Positions 1 through 10,998 of a stretch of 64,000 nt of DNA are shown piece by piece. Positions within the stretch are counted from its first letter, which is position 1. Each line of letters begins with the position of its first letter. The DNA is from Acidimicrobiales bacterium (GTDB taxonomy: Bacteria > Actinomycetota > Acidimicrobiia > Acidimicrobiales > SZUA-35), in the NCBI GenBank assembly GCA_028285495.1, contig JANQPB010000027.1, positions 148,239 through 212,238 on the forward strand. Reading direction: 5' to 3'. Position numbers and translations under genes: made by a program. The notes under the pieces are model-generated. The model was not told the DNA's origin and did not search any database. It worked only from the letters and a program-made list of their open reading frames with translations.

Positions 1-340
1 CGTCCAGGTCGAGGCCGTCCGGCAGGGTGAACACCTGGACGGCCGGGGCGAGGCACTCCTCGGCATAGGAGGCGGTCGTCCCCGCCGTCACCACCCGGTC
101 GCCGACCGACAGGCCGGCGACGCCGTCGCCGACCGCGGTGACCGTGCCCGCGCACTCCCGACCGAGGCCCATCGGCAGCGAGCCCGGGTAGACCCCGCTG
201 CGGAAGTAGGTGTCGATGAAGTTCAGCCCGGCGGCGGCGACCGCGATCCGCACCTGGCCCGGTCCTGGCTCGGGCGTCGGGAGATCGACGACCGTCATGA
301 CCTCCGGTCCCCCGGTCTCGGTGATCTGCACTGCCCGCAT
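1..340 (-). CDS. NADPH:quinone oxidoreductase / zinc-binding alcohol dehydrogenase family protein (N-terminal part, truncated by window edge)
   Basis: Reverse-strand translation from ATG at 340: MRAVQITETGGPEVMTVVDLPTPEPGPGQVRIAVAAAGLNFIDTYFRSGVYPGSLPMGLGRECAGTV..., a typical GroES-like MDR N-terminus. Confidence 0.85.
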   Translation of the reverse strand, partial: MRAVQITETGGPEVMTVVDLPTPEPGPGQVRIAVAAAGLNFIDTYFRSGVYPGSLPMGLGRECAGTVTAVGDGVAGLSVGDRVVTAGTTASYAEECLAPAVQVFTLPDGLDLD

Positions 341-445
341 TGGCCCTCCTCGGGTCGGTTCCGGCCAGCCATCATTCCCGAACGGGCTCGGCGACGCCAG
401 CCCCCGGGCCGACCGCCCGGTCGCTCGGCTGGCCGACGGCGACCG

Positions 446-1483
446 CTACGCCGGTTGCTCGACCCGCCCGTCGGCGTGGTTGGCGAAGCGCTCGGGCCGG
501 TGGCCGTGGACCGGGTCGTCGGCCGGCCACGGCCAGCCACCGAAGCCGGTCTGCTGGTAGTCGAGCATGGCCTGCCGGATGCCGTCCTCGTCGTTGAGCA
601 CGAACGGGCCGTACCGGGCCACGGGCTCACCGATCGGGCGGCCCTGGAGCACCAGCGCCTCCGAGCCACCCCCGATCGGGCCGCCGGCCGCACCGTTGGT
701 GCCGGTCGGGGCGCCGCCGACCAGCTCGACGGTGGCCGAGCCGTCGAGGACGACCCCGGTGTCGGCGTCGAGGTCGGTGCCGGCCACCGTCGTCGCGCCA
801 TCGAACAGGTAGAGCACCCGCGACGAGCCGGGCGCAGCCGGAGGCAGGGTCAGGCGACCGCCGGCGTCGAGGCGGACGTGCCAGATGGCCACGTCGTGAT
901 CGGCGTCGGCGGCCCACGAGTCGGGCGGTGGGGCCGGCGCCTCGGCGGCGTCGAGCCGGCCGGCGATGACCGTGACCTCGGCCCCGCCACCGGTGACGAC
1001 CGGCAGCTCGTGATGCCACAGCATCGAGAAGTACGGGTCGACCATCTTCGATGCGGCGGGCAGGTTCAACCAGATCTGGAAGAGGTGCAGGGTGTTGGAG
1101 CCCTCGGTGTCGAGCAGCGGGAACATCTCCGAGTGGACGATCCCGGCCCCGGCGGTGACCCATTGCACGTCCCCCTGCCCGAACCGGGCCCTGGCCCCCA
1201 GTGAGTCGGAGTGATCACACCAGCCCCGCCGCACGTAGGTCACCGTCTCGAAGCCGCGGTGGGGATGCTGGGGGAAGCCGGGCACGGTCGACCCGTGGTA
1301 CATGTTCCACCCGTCGACGCCGGCGAAGTCCATCCCGATGTCGCGCCCGTCGAGCGAGGCGGCCGGGGCCAGGGAACCGTCGCCGGCCGGGTAGCGGTCG
1401 AGGTGGTGGGCGCAGAACAGGAACGGGTCGAGGGTCGGCCACTGGGCCCCGAGGGGGACGGTCTGCAGGATGGGGCTGGTCAC
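446..1483 (-). CDS. Pirin family protein
   Basis: Motifs DPFLFCAHHLDRYP, FPQHPHRGFETVTYVRRG, GDVQWVTAGAGIVHSEM, LHLFQIWLNLP are pirin-like; GTG start at 1483 chosen in place of the longer ORF. Confidence 0.9.
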   Translation of the reverse strand: MTSPILQTVPLGAQWPTLDPFLFCAHHLDRYPAGDGSLAPAASLDGRDIGMDFAGVDGWNMYHGSTVPGFPQHPHRGFETVTYVRRGWCDHSDSLGARARFGQGDVQWVTAGAGIVHSEMFPLLDTEGSNTLHLFQIWLNLPAASKMVDPYFSMLWHHELPVVTGGGAEVTVIAGRLDAAEAPAPPPDSWAADADHDVAIWHVRLDAGGRLTLPPAAPGSSRVLYLFDGATTVAGTDLDADTGVVLDGSATVELVGGAPTGTNGAAGGPIGGGSEALVLQGRPIGEPVARYGPFVLNDEDGIRQAMLDYQQTGFGGWPWPADDPVHGHRPERFANHADGRVEQPA

Positions 1484-1553
1484 GCGTCCGAGTCTACGAG
1501 CGCAGGCACGGCCGGCCGGGATCGAGGGGGGCGCCCTCGCCCACCCGATGGGC

Positions 1554-2735
1554 TCAGGCGACGACCCGGCGCAGCTCCGGCGCCAGGTCTCCCCGGTCCT
1601 CGACGGCCACCTGGTCGAGCCCGAGCCAGCCGGCCATCTCCTCGAGCGAGCCGGCAAGCTCCCTGGCCACCCGGACCCGGTCGGCGCCGTCCTGGGTGTA
1701 GGAGCCCCGAACGCGCAGCACGCCGGCCTTGCGGTCGGCCTTCAGGTCGACCCGGCCAACCAGCTCCTCGTCGAGGAGGAACGGGAGCACGTAGTAGCCG
1801 TAGACCCGCTTCGGCTCGGGCACGTAGATCTCGATGCGGTAGTGGAAGTCCCACAACCGCTCGCCCCTCGGCCGGTACCAGACGACCGGGTCGAAAGGGC
1901 TGAGCAGCGCTCGGCCGGGCACCGACCGGGGCCGCTTGGCCTCGGGGTGGAGGTAGGCGGGCTCGCTCCAACCGGCCACGTCGACCTGGTGCAGGCGGCC
2001 CTGCTCGACCAGGCGGGCCAGGATCGGACGGATGGTGGTGACGTTGACCCGGAAGTAGTCGGCCAGGTCGGCGTCGGTGCCGATGCCGTGGCTGCGGGCG
2101 GCCAGCAGGGTGAGCTCGGTGACCGCCTCGTCGTCGGTCGGTGTCGGCCGGTCGAGCACGTCGGCCCGCAGGACCCGCTCGGGCAGGTCGTAGGAGGTGA
2201 CGAAGGCACGGTCACGGTTGTGGACGGCGAGGCGACCGGTGACGTAGAGGGCCTCCAGGGCGATCTTGCCCTTCGACAACCCCCACCACGGGCCGGTGCG
2301 GCCGCCGGGGTCGCTCAGCTCCTTGACCGACAGGGGACCGCTGGCCGCCACCTCCTCGTGGACCGCCTCGGCATAGCCGGGATGCTCGGCGTTCAACGTG
2401 TCGAGCCATCGCCGCCGCTTGCCCATCCGGTGGCGGAGCAAGGGCTGGAGTTCCTGGGACGTGATCGAGGCCTCGTGGCTGATGAACTCGAAGTGCTCGT
2501 CGCCGCGGTAGAGGTACCGGTCGAGCCGGTCGCGGTCGTACGGGCCGAGCCTGGCCAGGATCGGCAGGAAGTGGCTGCGGCAGACGACGTTGACCGAGTC
2601 GAGCTGCAGGACGGTCATCCGGTCCATGACCCGGCGCAGGTGGCGCACGTCGGCCTGCCCAGCCGGCTTGCGGTCGGTGAAGCCCTGGGCGGCCAGGGCG
2701 ATGCGGCGAGCCTGGGCGATCGAGAGCCGAGCCAC
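1554..2735 (-). CDS. YcaQ/AlkZ-like winged-helix DNA glycosylase family protein (HTH_42)
   Basis: LQLDSVNVVCRSHFLPILARLGPYDRDRLDRYLY contains the YcaQ-type QxD motif; GTG start at 2735 avoids overlap with the next gene (alternative start 2792). Confidence 0.8.
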   Translation of the reverse strand: MARLSIAQARRIALAAQGFTDRKPAGQADVRHLRRVMDRMTVLQLDSVNVVCRSHFLPILARLGPYDRDRLDRYLYRGDEHFEFISHEASITSQELQPLLRHRMGKRRRWLDTLNAEHPGYAEAVHEEVAASGPLSVKELSDPGGRTGPWWGLSKGKIALEALYVTGRLAVHNRDRAFVTSYDLPERVLRADVLDRPTPTDDEAVTELTLLAARSHGIGTDADLADYFRVNVTTIRPILARLVEQGRLHQVDVAGWSEPAYLHPEAKRPRSVPGRALLSPFDPVVWYRPRGERLWDFHYRIEIYVPEPKRVYGYYVLPFLLDEELVGRVDLKADRKAGVLRVRGSYTQDGADRVRVARELAGSLEEMAGWLGLDQVAVEDRGDLAPELRRVVA

Positions 2736-2751
2736 GGCGGCGACCGCCCGA

Positions 2752-2940
2752 TCAGGCCTCGGCCGGCTCGGACGCTCCGGCGGCCGCCGCACCGGCGCCG
2801 TCGCCGACCATCGACTCGAGAACGTCGCGGAGGCCGCCGTGCTTGAGGTTCTTCAGCACCTCACCCGGGGTGGTCTCGCCTCGCTCCCACTCCATCCAGG
2901 AGGCCAACAGCTTGTTCGGGTCGGGCGGGGGACGGTCCAT
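2752..2940 (-). CDS. Small conserved-looking hypothetical protein (62 aa)
   Basis: ORF MDRPPPDPNKLLASWMEWERGETTPGEVLKNLKHGGLRDVLESMVGDG... with a non-repetitive N-terminal half; fits between neighbours. Confidence 0.6.
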   Translation of the reverse strand: MDRPPPDPNKLLASWMEWERGETTPGEVLKNLKHGGLRDVLESMVGDGAGAAAAGASEPAEA

Positions 2941-2978
2941 GCCCGCAGACTACCGGCGGGATATGACACAGTGACCCG

Positions 2979-3782
2979 ATGGGATTGCGGGACATCGTCG
3001 AGCGGCTGCTCGCGTCGGCGACGGCGCCGGCGGGCGGGCAACGGCTGACCGGGCCACCCCCCTCCGGCAACGGGGCGTCGTCGTTCCATCTGGTCTGGGA
3101 CGCGCCCCCGGTGCCGCTGGCCGAGGCCGAGGTCACGATCGAGGTGATCGAGCCGCCGACGGTGTCCAAGCTGTACTTCTGGGCCATGCAGGTCAACTTC
3201 GAGCGTGGAGCCGGTCGGGTCGGCGGGGCCCACTTCGGCCTCCAGTACCACCCGGCCTATCCCGACGCCGGGGCGATCAACTGGGGCGGCTACGCCGACG
3301 TCGGCGGCGAGCTCGACGGCTCGGTCTCGACGCTGCCATCGGCGCTCGACAACATCAACACCAGGACCTACCACTGGGAGTCGGGCCGGCGCTACCGCTA
3401 CCGGGTGGCGCGCTCCCCCGAACGGGGCTGGCGTGGCTCGATCGTCGATCTGGCGACCGGCGCCGAGACGGTCGTCCGGGACCTCTGGATCGAGGCCGAC
3501 CACCTGACCGGTCCGATGGTGTGGAGCGAGGTGTTCGCCGACTGCGACCAACCGTCGACCGCCGTCCGCTGGACCGATCCGGTGGTCACCACGGTCGACG
3601 GCCAGCGGTTCGGCATCGAAGCGGTGCGTCTCAACTACCAGACCCACGGCGACGGCGGCTGCGCCAACACCGATACCACGGTCGACACGTCCGGTGGCAC
3701 GGTCGGCTTCGTGCAGCGCACGGCCACGGCCAGGACCAACCCGTCCGGCACCCGGCTGGTCCTGCCGACCAGCCGTCGCTAG
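2979..3782 (+). CDS. Hypothetical protein (possibly DUF3472-like beta-rich protein)
   Basis: 267-aa ORF with normal composition (LYFWAMQVNFERG...HFGLQYHPAYPDAGAINWGGY); family assignment tentative. Confidence 0.65.
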   Translation: MGLRDIVERLLASATAPAGGQRLTGPPPSGNGASSFHLVWDAPPVPLAEAEVTIEVIEPPTVSKLYFWAMQVNFERGAGRVGGAHFGLQYHPAYPDAGAINWGGYADVGGELDGSVSTLPSALDNINTRTYHWESGRRYRYRVARSPERGWRGSIVDLATGAETVVRDLWIEADHLTGPMVWSEVFADCDQPSTAVRWTDPVVTTVDGQRFGIEAVRLNYQTHGDGGCANTDTTVDTSGGTVGFVQRTATARTNPSGTRLVLPTSRR

Positions 3783-3843
3783 CCCACCACCCCGGCCGCT
3801 CCGTCCTCCGCCCGGCCGGATGGCCGGTTAGCCTCGGGCCCCT

Positions 3844-4770
3844 ATGCCGATCCGACTCCCCGAGGAGCTGCCGGCCTTCGACACCCTCCGCGACGAGGGG
3901 GTCTACGTGATGAGCGAGCGGATGGCGGAGCGGCAGGACATCCGCCCCCTCCGTATCGCCCTGCTCAACCTGATGCCGAAGAAGATCGAGACCGAGACGC
4001 AGTTCAGCCGCCTCATCGGGGCGACGCCACTGCAGATCCAGCTGTCGCTCATCCGGCTCACCGACCACGAGCCCAAGAACACGCCGGTCAGCCACCTCGA
4101 GCAGTTCTACCGGACCTTCGAGCAGGTGGCGGGCGAGACGTTCGACGGGCTGATCATCACCGGGGCGCCGATCGAGACCCTGCCATACGAGCGGGTCAGC
4201 TACTGGAACGAGATGGTCGAGATCCTCGACTGGAGCGCCAGCCACGTGCACTCGACGATGGCGGTGTGCTGGGGTGGCATGGCCGCGCTGTACCACTTCC
4301 ACGGGGTGCCGAAGGAGGTGCTCGACCGCAAGCTGTTCGGCTGCTTCCCCCAGCAGAACCTGCGGCCGACCTCGCCCTACCTCCGGGGCGTGTCCGACGA
4401 GCTGGTGGTCCCGGTGAGCCGGTGGACCGAGATGCCGAGGGACGAGATCCTGCGGGTGCCCGAGCTCGACCTGCTGATCGACTCGGCCTGGTCCGGACCG
4501 TGCCTGGTCGAGGACCCGAGCCGGCGGCTGCTGGTCAATCTCAACCACTTCGAGTACGACGCCGGCACGCTGGCGGCCGAGTACGAGCGCGACCTGGCCA
4601 AGGACGAGCCGATCGACCTCCCGGTCGCGTACTACCCGGACGACGACCCGACGAGCACGCCTCAGAACCGGTGGAAGTCGTCGGCCCATCTGCTCTACGG
4701 CAACTGGATCAACGAGATCTACCAGACGACGCCGTTCGACCCGGTCCAGATCGGTCGGGACCGGGGCTGA
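3844..4770 (+). CDS. metA: Homoserine O-succinyl/acetyltransferase (MetA family)
   Basis: [70 protein letters not shown]. Confidence 0.95.
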   Translation: MPIRLPEELPAFDTLRDEGVYVMSERMAERQDIRPLRIALLNLMPKKIETETQFSRLIGATPLQIQLSLIRLTDHEPKNTPVSHLEQFYRTFEQVAGETFDGLIITGAPIETLPYERVSYWNEMVEILDWSASHVHSTMAVCWGGMAALYHFHGVPKEVLDRKLFGCFPQQNLRPTSPYLRGVSDELVVPVSRWTEMPRDEILRVPELDLLIDSAWSGPCLVEDPSRRLLVNLNHFEYDAGTLAAEYERDLAKDEPIDLPVAYYPDDDPTSTPQNRWKSSAHLLYGNWINEIYQTTPFDPVQIGRDRG

Positions 4771-4778
4771 CCTCGGTG

Positions 4779-5426
4779 TCAGCCCGGGTCGAAGGTGCCG
4801 CCGATGCGCCAGTACTCGCCATCGGCGCGGTCGAGCAGGCGCTCGTCGACGAGGTAGCGGCGCAACGCAGCGGTGTCGGCGTCGACCGATGACAGCATGG
4901 CGTTGACCTGGCGCTCGCTGTAGCGCATCCCCGGCTCGAAGCGCTGGGCGATGTGGTCGAGGACGACGAGCCGGCGGCTGTGCTTCGCCGGCATGGCCAC
5001 CAACCGGCCGTCCCGCAACGCCCGGTCGAGGACCCGGCGACGGTCCTCGGTCTCGTCGCCATGCTCGGACGGAGGGTCCGGCGGGGCCTCGCGGCGCGCC
5101 GCCATCTGGAAGGCCTCCTCCAACAGATGGAAGCGCGTTGCCTCGAGCCGCTCGACCAGGCCGCCGGACTCGAGGCGATCGAGCGCGGCGACGACCTCGC
5201 GGATGCCAAGGCCGACCTGGGCGGCGATCTCACCCGGCTCCGAGGCCCCGAGCAGGAGGCCGGCGACCACCAGACGTCGGTCGCGGTCGGCCAGCAGGCC
5301 GACCAGGGCCCGCGACGAGAGGGCGGCGGCGGGCCCTGCGTCGTTCGCCGCCGCTGCGTCGGCCGGCGGTGCGTCGGCGGGCGCTGTGGGATCGGGCGGC
5401 GTTCGGTGGTCGCGGGCGTCGTTCAC
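4779..5426 (-). CDS. DUF2087 domain-containing protein with ArsR-like N-terminal HTH
   Basis: GTG start at 5426; DRRLVVAGLLLGASEPGEIAAQVGLGIREVVAALDRLESGGLVER (HTH) then LVAMPAKHSRRLVVLDHIAQRFEPGMRYSERQVNAML (DUF2087). Confidence 0.8.
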   Translation of the reverse strand: MNDARDHRTPPDPTAPADAPPADAAAANDAGPAAALSSRALVGLLADRDRRLVVAGLLLGASEPGEIAAQVGLGIREVVAALDRLESGGLVERLEATRFHLLEEAFQMAARREAPPDPPSEHGDETEDRRRVLDRALRDGRLVAMPAKHSRRLVVLDHIAQRFEPGMRYSERQVNAMLSSVDADTAALRRYLVDERLLDRADGEYWRIGGTFDPG

Positions 5427-5467
5427 GGGACCAGTATGTCGGGCGGTCGCCGGCCGGTCGTCGGGAT

Positions 5468-6895
5468 TCAGCACCCCCCGACCGCGACCAGGCCGGCCCG
5501 GATGGCGGCGACGCCGTCGACGATCTGACCAGGGGTCAGGTGGGCGTACCCGAGCACCAACCCGGGCCTGGCCGGCTGCGACGGATCGCCCGCGTGCAGC
5601 CGATAGCGGGCGAGATCGGGCACGTTGACGCCGTCGGCGGCGGCTCGGGCGGCCACGGCCCCGACGTCGGTCGAGGTCGGGAGCCATGCCACCAGCTGGA
5701 GGCCGGCCGAGACGCCGGCCACCTCGACGCCATCGACACCGGCCAGCGCCTCGAGCAACAGGTCTCGCTTGGCCTGGTAGGCGGAGCGCATCGTCCGGAT
5801 GTGGCGGTCGTAGCGACCGGTCGACAGCAGCCGGGCCAGGGCCCGCTGGTCGAAGATCGACGGCCGGAGGTGCTCGGTCCGGATCCGCTCGGTCACCGGT
5901 TCGGTGGCGCTCGGCGGGACGACGAGCCAGCCGAGACCCAGGCTGGGCAGCAGCGACTTGCTGACCGAACCGCCCATCACGACCCGGTCGGGGGCGAGGC
6001 CCTGGACCGACCCGATCGGTGAGCGGTCGTAGCGGAACTCGGCGTCGTAGTCGTCCTCGACGATGAGGCGCCCGGGCGCGGCCCGCACCCAGTCGATCAC
6101 GTCGGCCCGGCGAGCGGGCGAGAGCACGGCGCCGGTCGGATACTGATGGGCCGGGGTCACGATGACGACGTCTGCGGTCGAAGCGGCCAGGCGGTCGACC
6201 CGCACGCCCTCGCCGTCGACCGGGACCGGAACGACGGCGACGCCGGCCGCCCGGAGGTTGTCCCGCTGCACGTACGGTCCGGGATCCTCGACCGCGACCG
6301 TCGAGTGCCCGTCGGCCCACAGTGCCCGGCCGAGCAGACCGAGCCCGTTGGTGAACCCGCCGACGATCCTGATGTCCTCCGCCCGGCAGTCGGCTCCGCG
6401 AACCCGCCCGAGATAGTCGGCCAGCTCGGCTCGGAGGACCTCGTCGCCCTCGGCGTCGCGGTAGGCCAACTCGGCGTCGGTCAGCTCGCCAGCGGCGGCC
6501 CGCACCGCTCTGGCCCACGTCGACCGGGGGAACGCAGCCAGGTCGGGGTTGCCTGGCTCGAAGTCGACCAGCCACCGACGAGCGGGTGGGTCTGGCGTCG
6601 GCGCCGACGGTCGGCCGGCCCGCCGACCGATCCCGTCGGCCACCCGGGTCCCCGAGCCCTGGCGACTGACGAGATAGCCCTCGGCCACCAGCTGGTCGTA
6701 GGCGTCGACCACCAGGCCCCGCGACAGGCCGAGGTCGGCGGCCAGCGATCGGGTGGACGGAAGGGTGGCGCCGGCGTCGAGGCGGCCAGACCGGATGCCG
6801 TCGCGCAGCGCACCGAGCAGGCGGTCGCGGCGCAGCCGCTCGGGGCGTCCCTCGAGCTCGAGGAGGAGATCCGAAGTGGTCCGGTTTCTCGACAC
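5468..6895 (-). CDS. MocR/PdxR-like GntR-aminotransferase fusion regulator
   Basis: N-terminal GntR HTH (GATLPSTRSLAADLGLSRGLVVDAYDQLVAEGYL) plus aminotransferase fold (VIVTPAHQYPTGAVLSPARR, IVEDDYDAEFRY). Confidence 0.9.
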   Translation of the reverse strand: MSRNRTTSDLLLELEGRPERLRRDRLLGALRDGIRSGRLDAGATLPSTRSLAADLGLSRGLVVDAYDQLVAEGYLVSRQGSGTRVADGIGRRAGRPSAPTPDPPARRWLVDFEPGNPDLAAFPRSTWARAVRAAAGELTDAELAYRDAEGDEVLRAELADYLGRVRGADCRAEDIRIVGGFTNGLGLLGRALWADGHSTVAVEDPGPYVQRDNLRAAGVAVVPVPVDGEGVRVDRLAASTADVVIVTPAHQYPTGAVLSPARRADVIDWVRAAPGRLIVEDDYDAEFRYDRSPIGSVQGLAPDRVVMGGSVSKSLLPSLGLGWLVVPPSATEPVTERIRTEHLRPSIFDQRALARLLSTGRYDRHIRTMRSAYQAKRDLLLEALAGVDGVEVAGVSAGLQLVAWLPTSTDVGAVAARAAADGVNVPDLARYRLHAGDPSQPARPGLVLGYAHLTPGQIVDGVAAIRAGLVAVGGC

Positions 6896-6981
6896 CGAAG
6901 TGGACCTTCCCGATGGACCGGCTGTGGCGCAGTGTAGAGAGCAGGAACCGCGACGACGAGACGACAGCAGGAGGATCCGTC

Positions 6982-7149
6982 ATGTGGCACGAGCGTTGCC
7001 AGCACTGCGAGCAAGCCCAGTTCTTCGGGCTCCGGCGAGTGATCCGTCTGGAGAACCCGAGCAAGGGCGTGATCGAGATCGACTGGGTCTGTCGCAACTG
7101 CGACGGCGTCAACCAGCTCCGCACCGGCAAGGCCCTGGCCGCCGCCTGA
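6982..7149 (+). CDS. Small zinc-ribbon-like protein (55 aa)
   Basis: MWHERCQHCEQAQFFGLRRVIRLENPSKGVIEIDWVCRNCDGVNQLRTGKALAAA; CxxC...CxxC; AGGAGG about 7 nt upstream of ATG. Confidence 0.75.
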   Translation: MWHERCQHCEQAQFFGLRRVIRLENPSKGVIEIDWVCRNCDGVNQLRTGKALAAA

Positions 7150-7172
7150 GGATCGCCCAGGGCGGCAAACGG

Positions 7173-7204
7173 CGAGAGCCGGAGCCCGAAGGCCCCGGCT
7201 CTCG
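7173..7204. terminator. Bidirectional hairpin between convergent genes
   Basis: CGAGAGCCGG (7173-7182) pairs with CCGGCTCTCG (7195-7204); sits between the small zinc-ribbon gene and groEL 3' ends. Confidence 0.7.
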
Positions 7205-7233
7205 TCGGTTCCGTGCGGGACGGACCTCGACAG

Positions 7234-9167
<1,934 letters not shown>

Positions 9168-9189
9168 GCGCGCAGCTCCATGTTGGGCG

Positions 9190-9216
9190 TTAGCACTCTC
9201 AGTGGACGAGTGCTAA
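9190..9216. promoter_or_regulatory. CIRCE operator (HrcA binding site) upstream of groES
   Basis: Exact TTAGCACTC-N9-GAGTGCTAA. Confidence 0.97.
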
Positions 9217-9273
9217 GCGTAGGAGGCCCGCGAACCCCCGCCAACCTCTCCCCGGCGGTTTCTGTGGCCGATG

Positions 9274-9364
9274 CCACCGTGCCCCTGGGTGCCGAGCCAC
9301 GTGCCGATCGGTGCCGAGCCACCGTGCCCCTGGGTGCCGAGTCACCGTGTCGATCGGTGCCCGG
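9274..9364. repeat. Four ~23-bp tandem units in alternating A-B-A-B' order
   Basis: CCACCGTGCCCCTGGGTGCCGAG / CCACGTGCCGATCGGTGCCGAG / CCACCGTGCCCCTGGGTGCCGAG / TCACCGTGTCGATCGGTGCCCGG. Confidence 0.9.
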
Positions 9365-9379
9365 TCGCTCGACCGATCG
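9351..9379 (-). terminator. Hairpin downstream of PH-domain gene
   Basis: CGATCGGT (9351-9358) / ACCGATCG (9372-9379), 9 nt past the minus-strand stop at 9388. Confidence 0.45.
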
Positions 9380-9387
9380 GGCCGGGA

Positions 9388-10998
9388 TCACATCCAGGGC
9401 CGGTGGTCGCTCTCCACCCGGAACAGGGCCAGGTCGCGGGCCGCTTCGGCCTCGGCCAGCGGGATCAGGGGAACGGCCAGGTGGCCATCGGCGGTGTTGA
9501 AGCGGACGGTGGCGAGGCCCCGCCGGCGCTCGAAGAAGCTCTGGCGGACCTGCACGGTCTGGGCCTTCAGCAGCGGCACCTCCCCGGTGACCCGGTTGAC
9601 CAGCTCGAGCCGCTCGGACGCCAGGTCCCTGGTCAGGCCCCAGCGCCGCAGCCGCCACTGTCGCCTCGCCGTCAGCCACCGCAGCGGGACGGCCAGCAGC
9701 ACGAGCAGGCCCCACCACCCGAGGGTGGCGACGACGATCACCGTCACCGGTAGCAGGAACAGTGCCTGGTTGCGGACGGCCAGGAAGATGAAGGCCGGCG
9801 AGATGCGCCGATCGAGCACGATGTCGGGCACGGCGCCGGCGCCGCCTTCCGGTCGGCCGTCGAGCCCGGCGCGGGGGTCGCCGTTGAGGTCGCCGGCGGC
9901 CCGGACCGCCGGGGCGGCCTCCAGGGATCCGGCGAGCACGAGCTGGCGGATGTCGGCGCACTCCACCGGCGTGGCGCCGGGGACGACGAGGTCGCCCTGG
10001 CCGATCGTCGGCAGCGACAGGCGACCGAAGCCGAAGGCCCGCTGCATCGGCGTCTCCTCGACCCGGACGGCCTGGACCCGGCTGAGCGTCGATGCCCGAC
10101 TCGTCCGGCTGAACAGCCCGGCGGTCCGCCGGAGCCCGGTCGAGGTCCGCAGCAGCCGCAGCTCCCAGTCGGTCACGAGCTGACGGACGACCTGCAGGGC
10201 GATGCCGAGCAGGGCGCCGATCACCAGTCCGGCGACCACGAAGCCGACGATGGCAACCGCCTGGTCACGGCCGACCTCGTTCGGGACGTTGTCCTCGATC
10301 AGCGACTCACCGTCGATGTCGACCGGGAGCAGCTCCCCGATCTCGCCGGCGAAGGCGATCAGCGGCGCCAGTGCAGCCAGGCCGGCCCACGGCCACCGGG
10401 CCACCCCGATCCTGACCAGCTCGATCGGTGTCCTGGCCACGAGGGTCTCCTCGGGCTCGGCGGCCGCCGCCGTCACGCCGGCGCCGAAGGCCGAGCTCCC
10501 CTCGGCGGTGCGGGTCGCATCCCCCGTCGTCGCCCCCGCGGCCAGCCGCTGGAGGGCCTCGGCCCGCCGCCGGTCGACGGCGTCGATCTCGAGCTCGGCC
10601 TCGGAGCTGCCGGCGGTGTCGACCGAGACCGACACCAGTCCGATGACCCGATGGAGGAGCCGTTGGTCGATGGAGACGCTCTGGACCCGGTCGAGGGGGA
10701 TCGTGAGCCGCTCCTGGGCCACGACGCCCTTCGACACGAGCAGCTCGTCGCCCTCGACGGTGAAGACGAAGCGCCACCAGGCGAGGATCGTGAACACGAG
10801 CCCGACGACGGCGGCGAGGACCCCGATGCCGAGCAGGCCGCCCGAGAGCCGACCGCTGCCGATGACGACGAGGGCGACGACGATGTTGACCGCACCGAGG
10901 TTCCTCAGGAACCGCAGGGCGATGAAGATCACCGCCACCGGCGACTGACGGGTCGGGGTGGCGAGGAGCTGGCGGTCGTCGGTCGGGACGACGTTCAC
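9388..10998 (-). CDS. PH domain (YdbT/bPH2) membrane protein
   Basis: GTG start at 10998; repeated membrane segments plus FTVEGDELLVSKGVVAQERLTIPLDRVQSVSIDQRLLHRVIGLVSVSVDTAG; 4-bp GTGA overlap with the upstream gene. Confidence 0.85.
   Translation of the reverse strand: MNVVPTDDRQLLATPTRQSPVAVIFIALRFLRNLGAVNIVVALVVIGSGRLSGGLLGIGVLAAVVGLVFTILAWWRFVFTVEGDELLVSKGVVAQERLTIPLDRVQSVSIDQRLLHRVIGLVSVSVDTAGSSEAELEIDAVDRRRAEALQRLAAGATTGDATRTAEGSSAFGAGVTAAAAEPEETLVARTPIELVRIGVARWPWAGLAALAPLIAFAGEIGELLPVDIDGESLIEDNVPNEVGRDQAVAIVGFVVAGLVIGALLGIALQVVRQLVTDWELRLLRTSTGLRRTAGLFSRTSRASTLSRVQAVRVEETPMQRAFGFGRLSLPTIGQGDLVVPGATPVECADIRQLVLAGSLEAAPAVRAAGDLNGDPRAGLDGRPEGGAGAVPDIVLDRRISPAFIFLAVRNQALFLLPVTVIVVATLGWWGLLVLLAVPLRWLTARRQWRLRRWGLTRDLASERLELVNRVTGEVPLLKAQTVQVRQSFFERRRGLATVRFNTADGHLAVPLIPLAEAEAARDLALFRVESDHRPWM

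Noticed and set aside
3783-3843. SAM/SAH riboswitch before metA
   Set aside because: Only 61 bp between genes, too short for a known SAM riboswitch and no supporting structure seen.
4779-7130. 783-aa minus-strand ORF
   Set aside because: Only the C-terminal ~215 aa (DUF2087 protein) looks genuine; the rest is an out-of-frame reading through the MocR gene.
9274-9364. Possible CRISPR array
   Set aside because: Units are contiguous without unique spacers and no cas genes are present.
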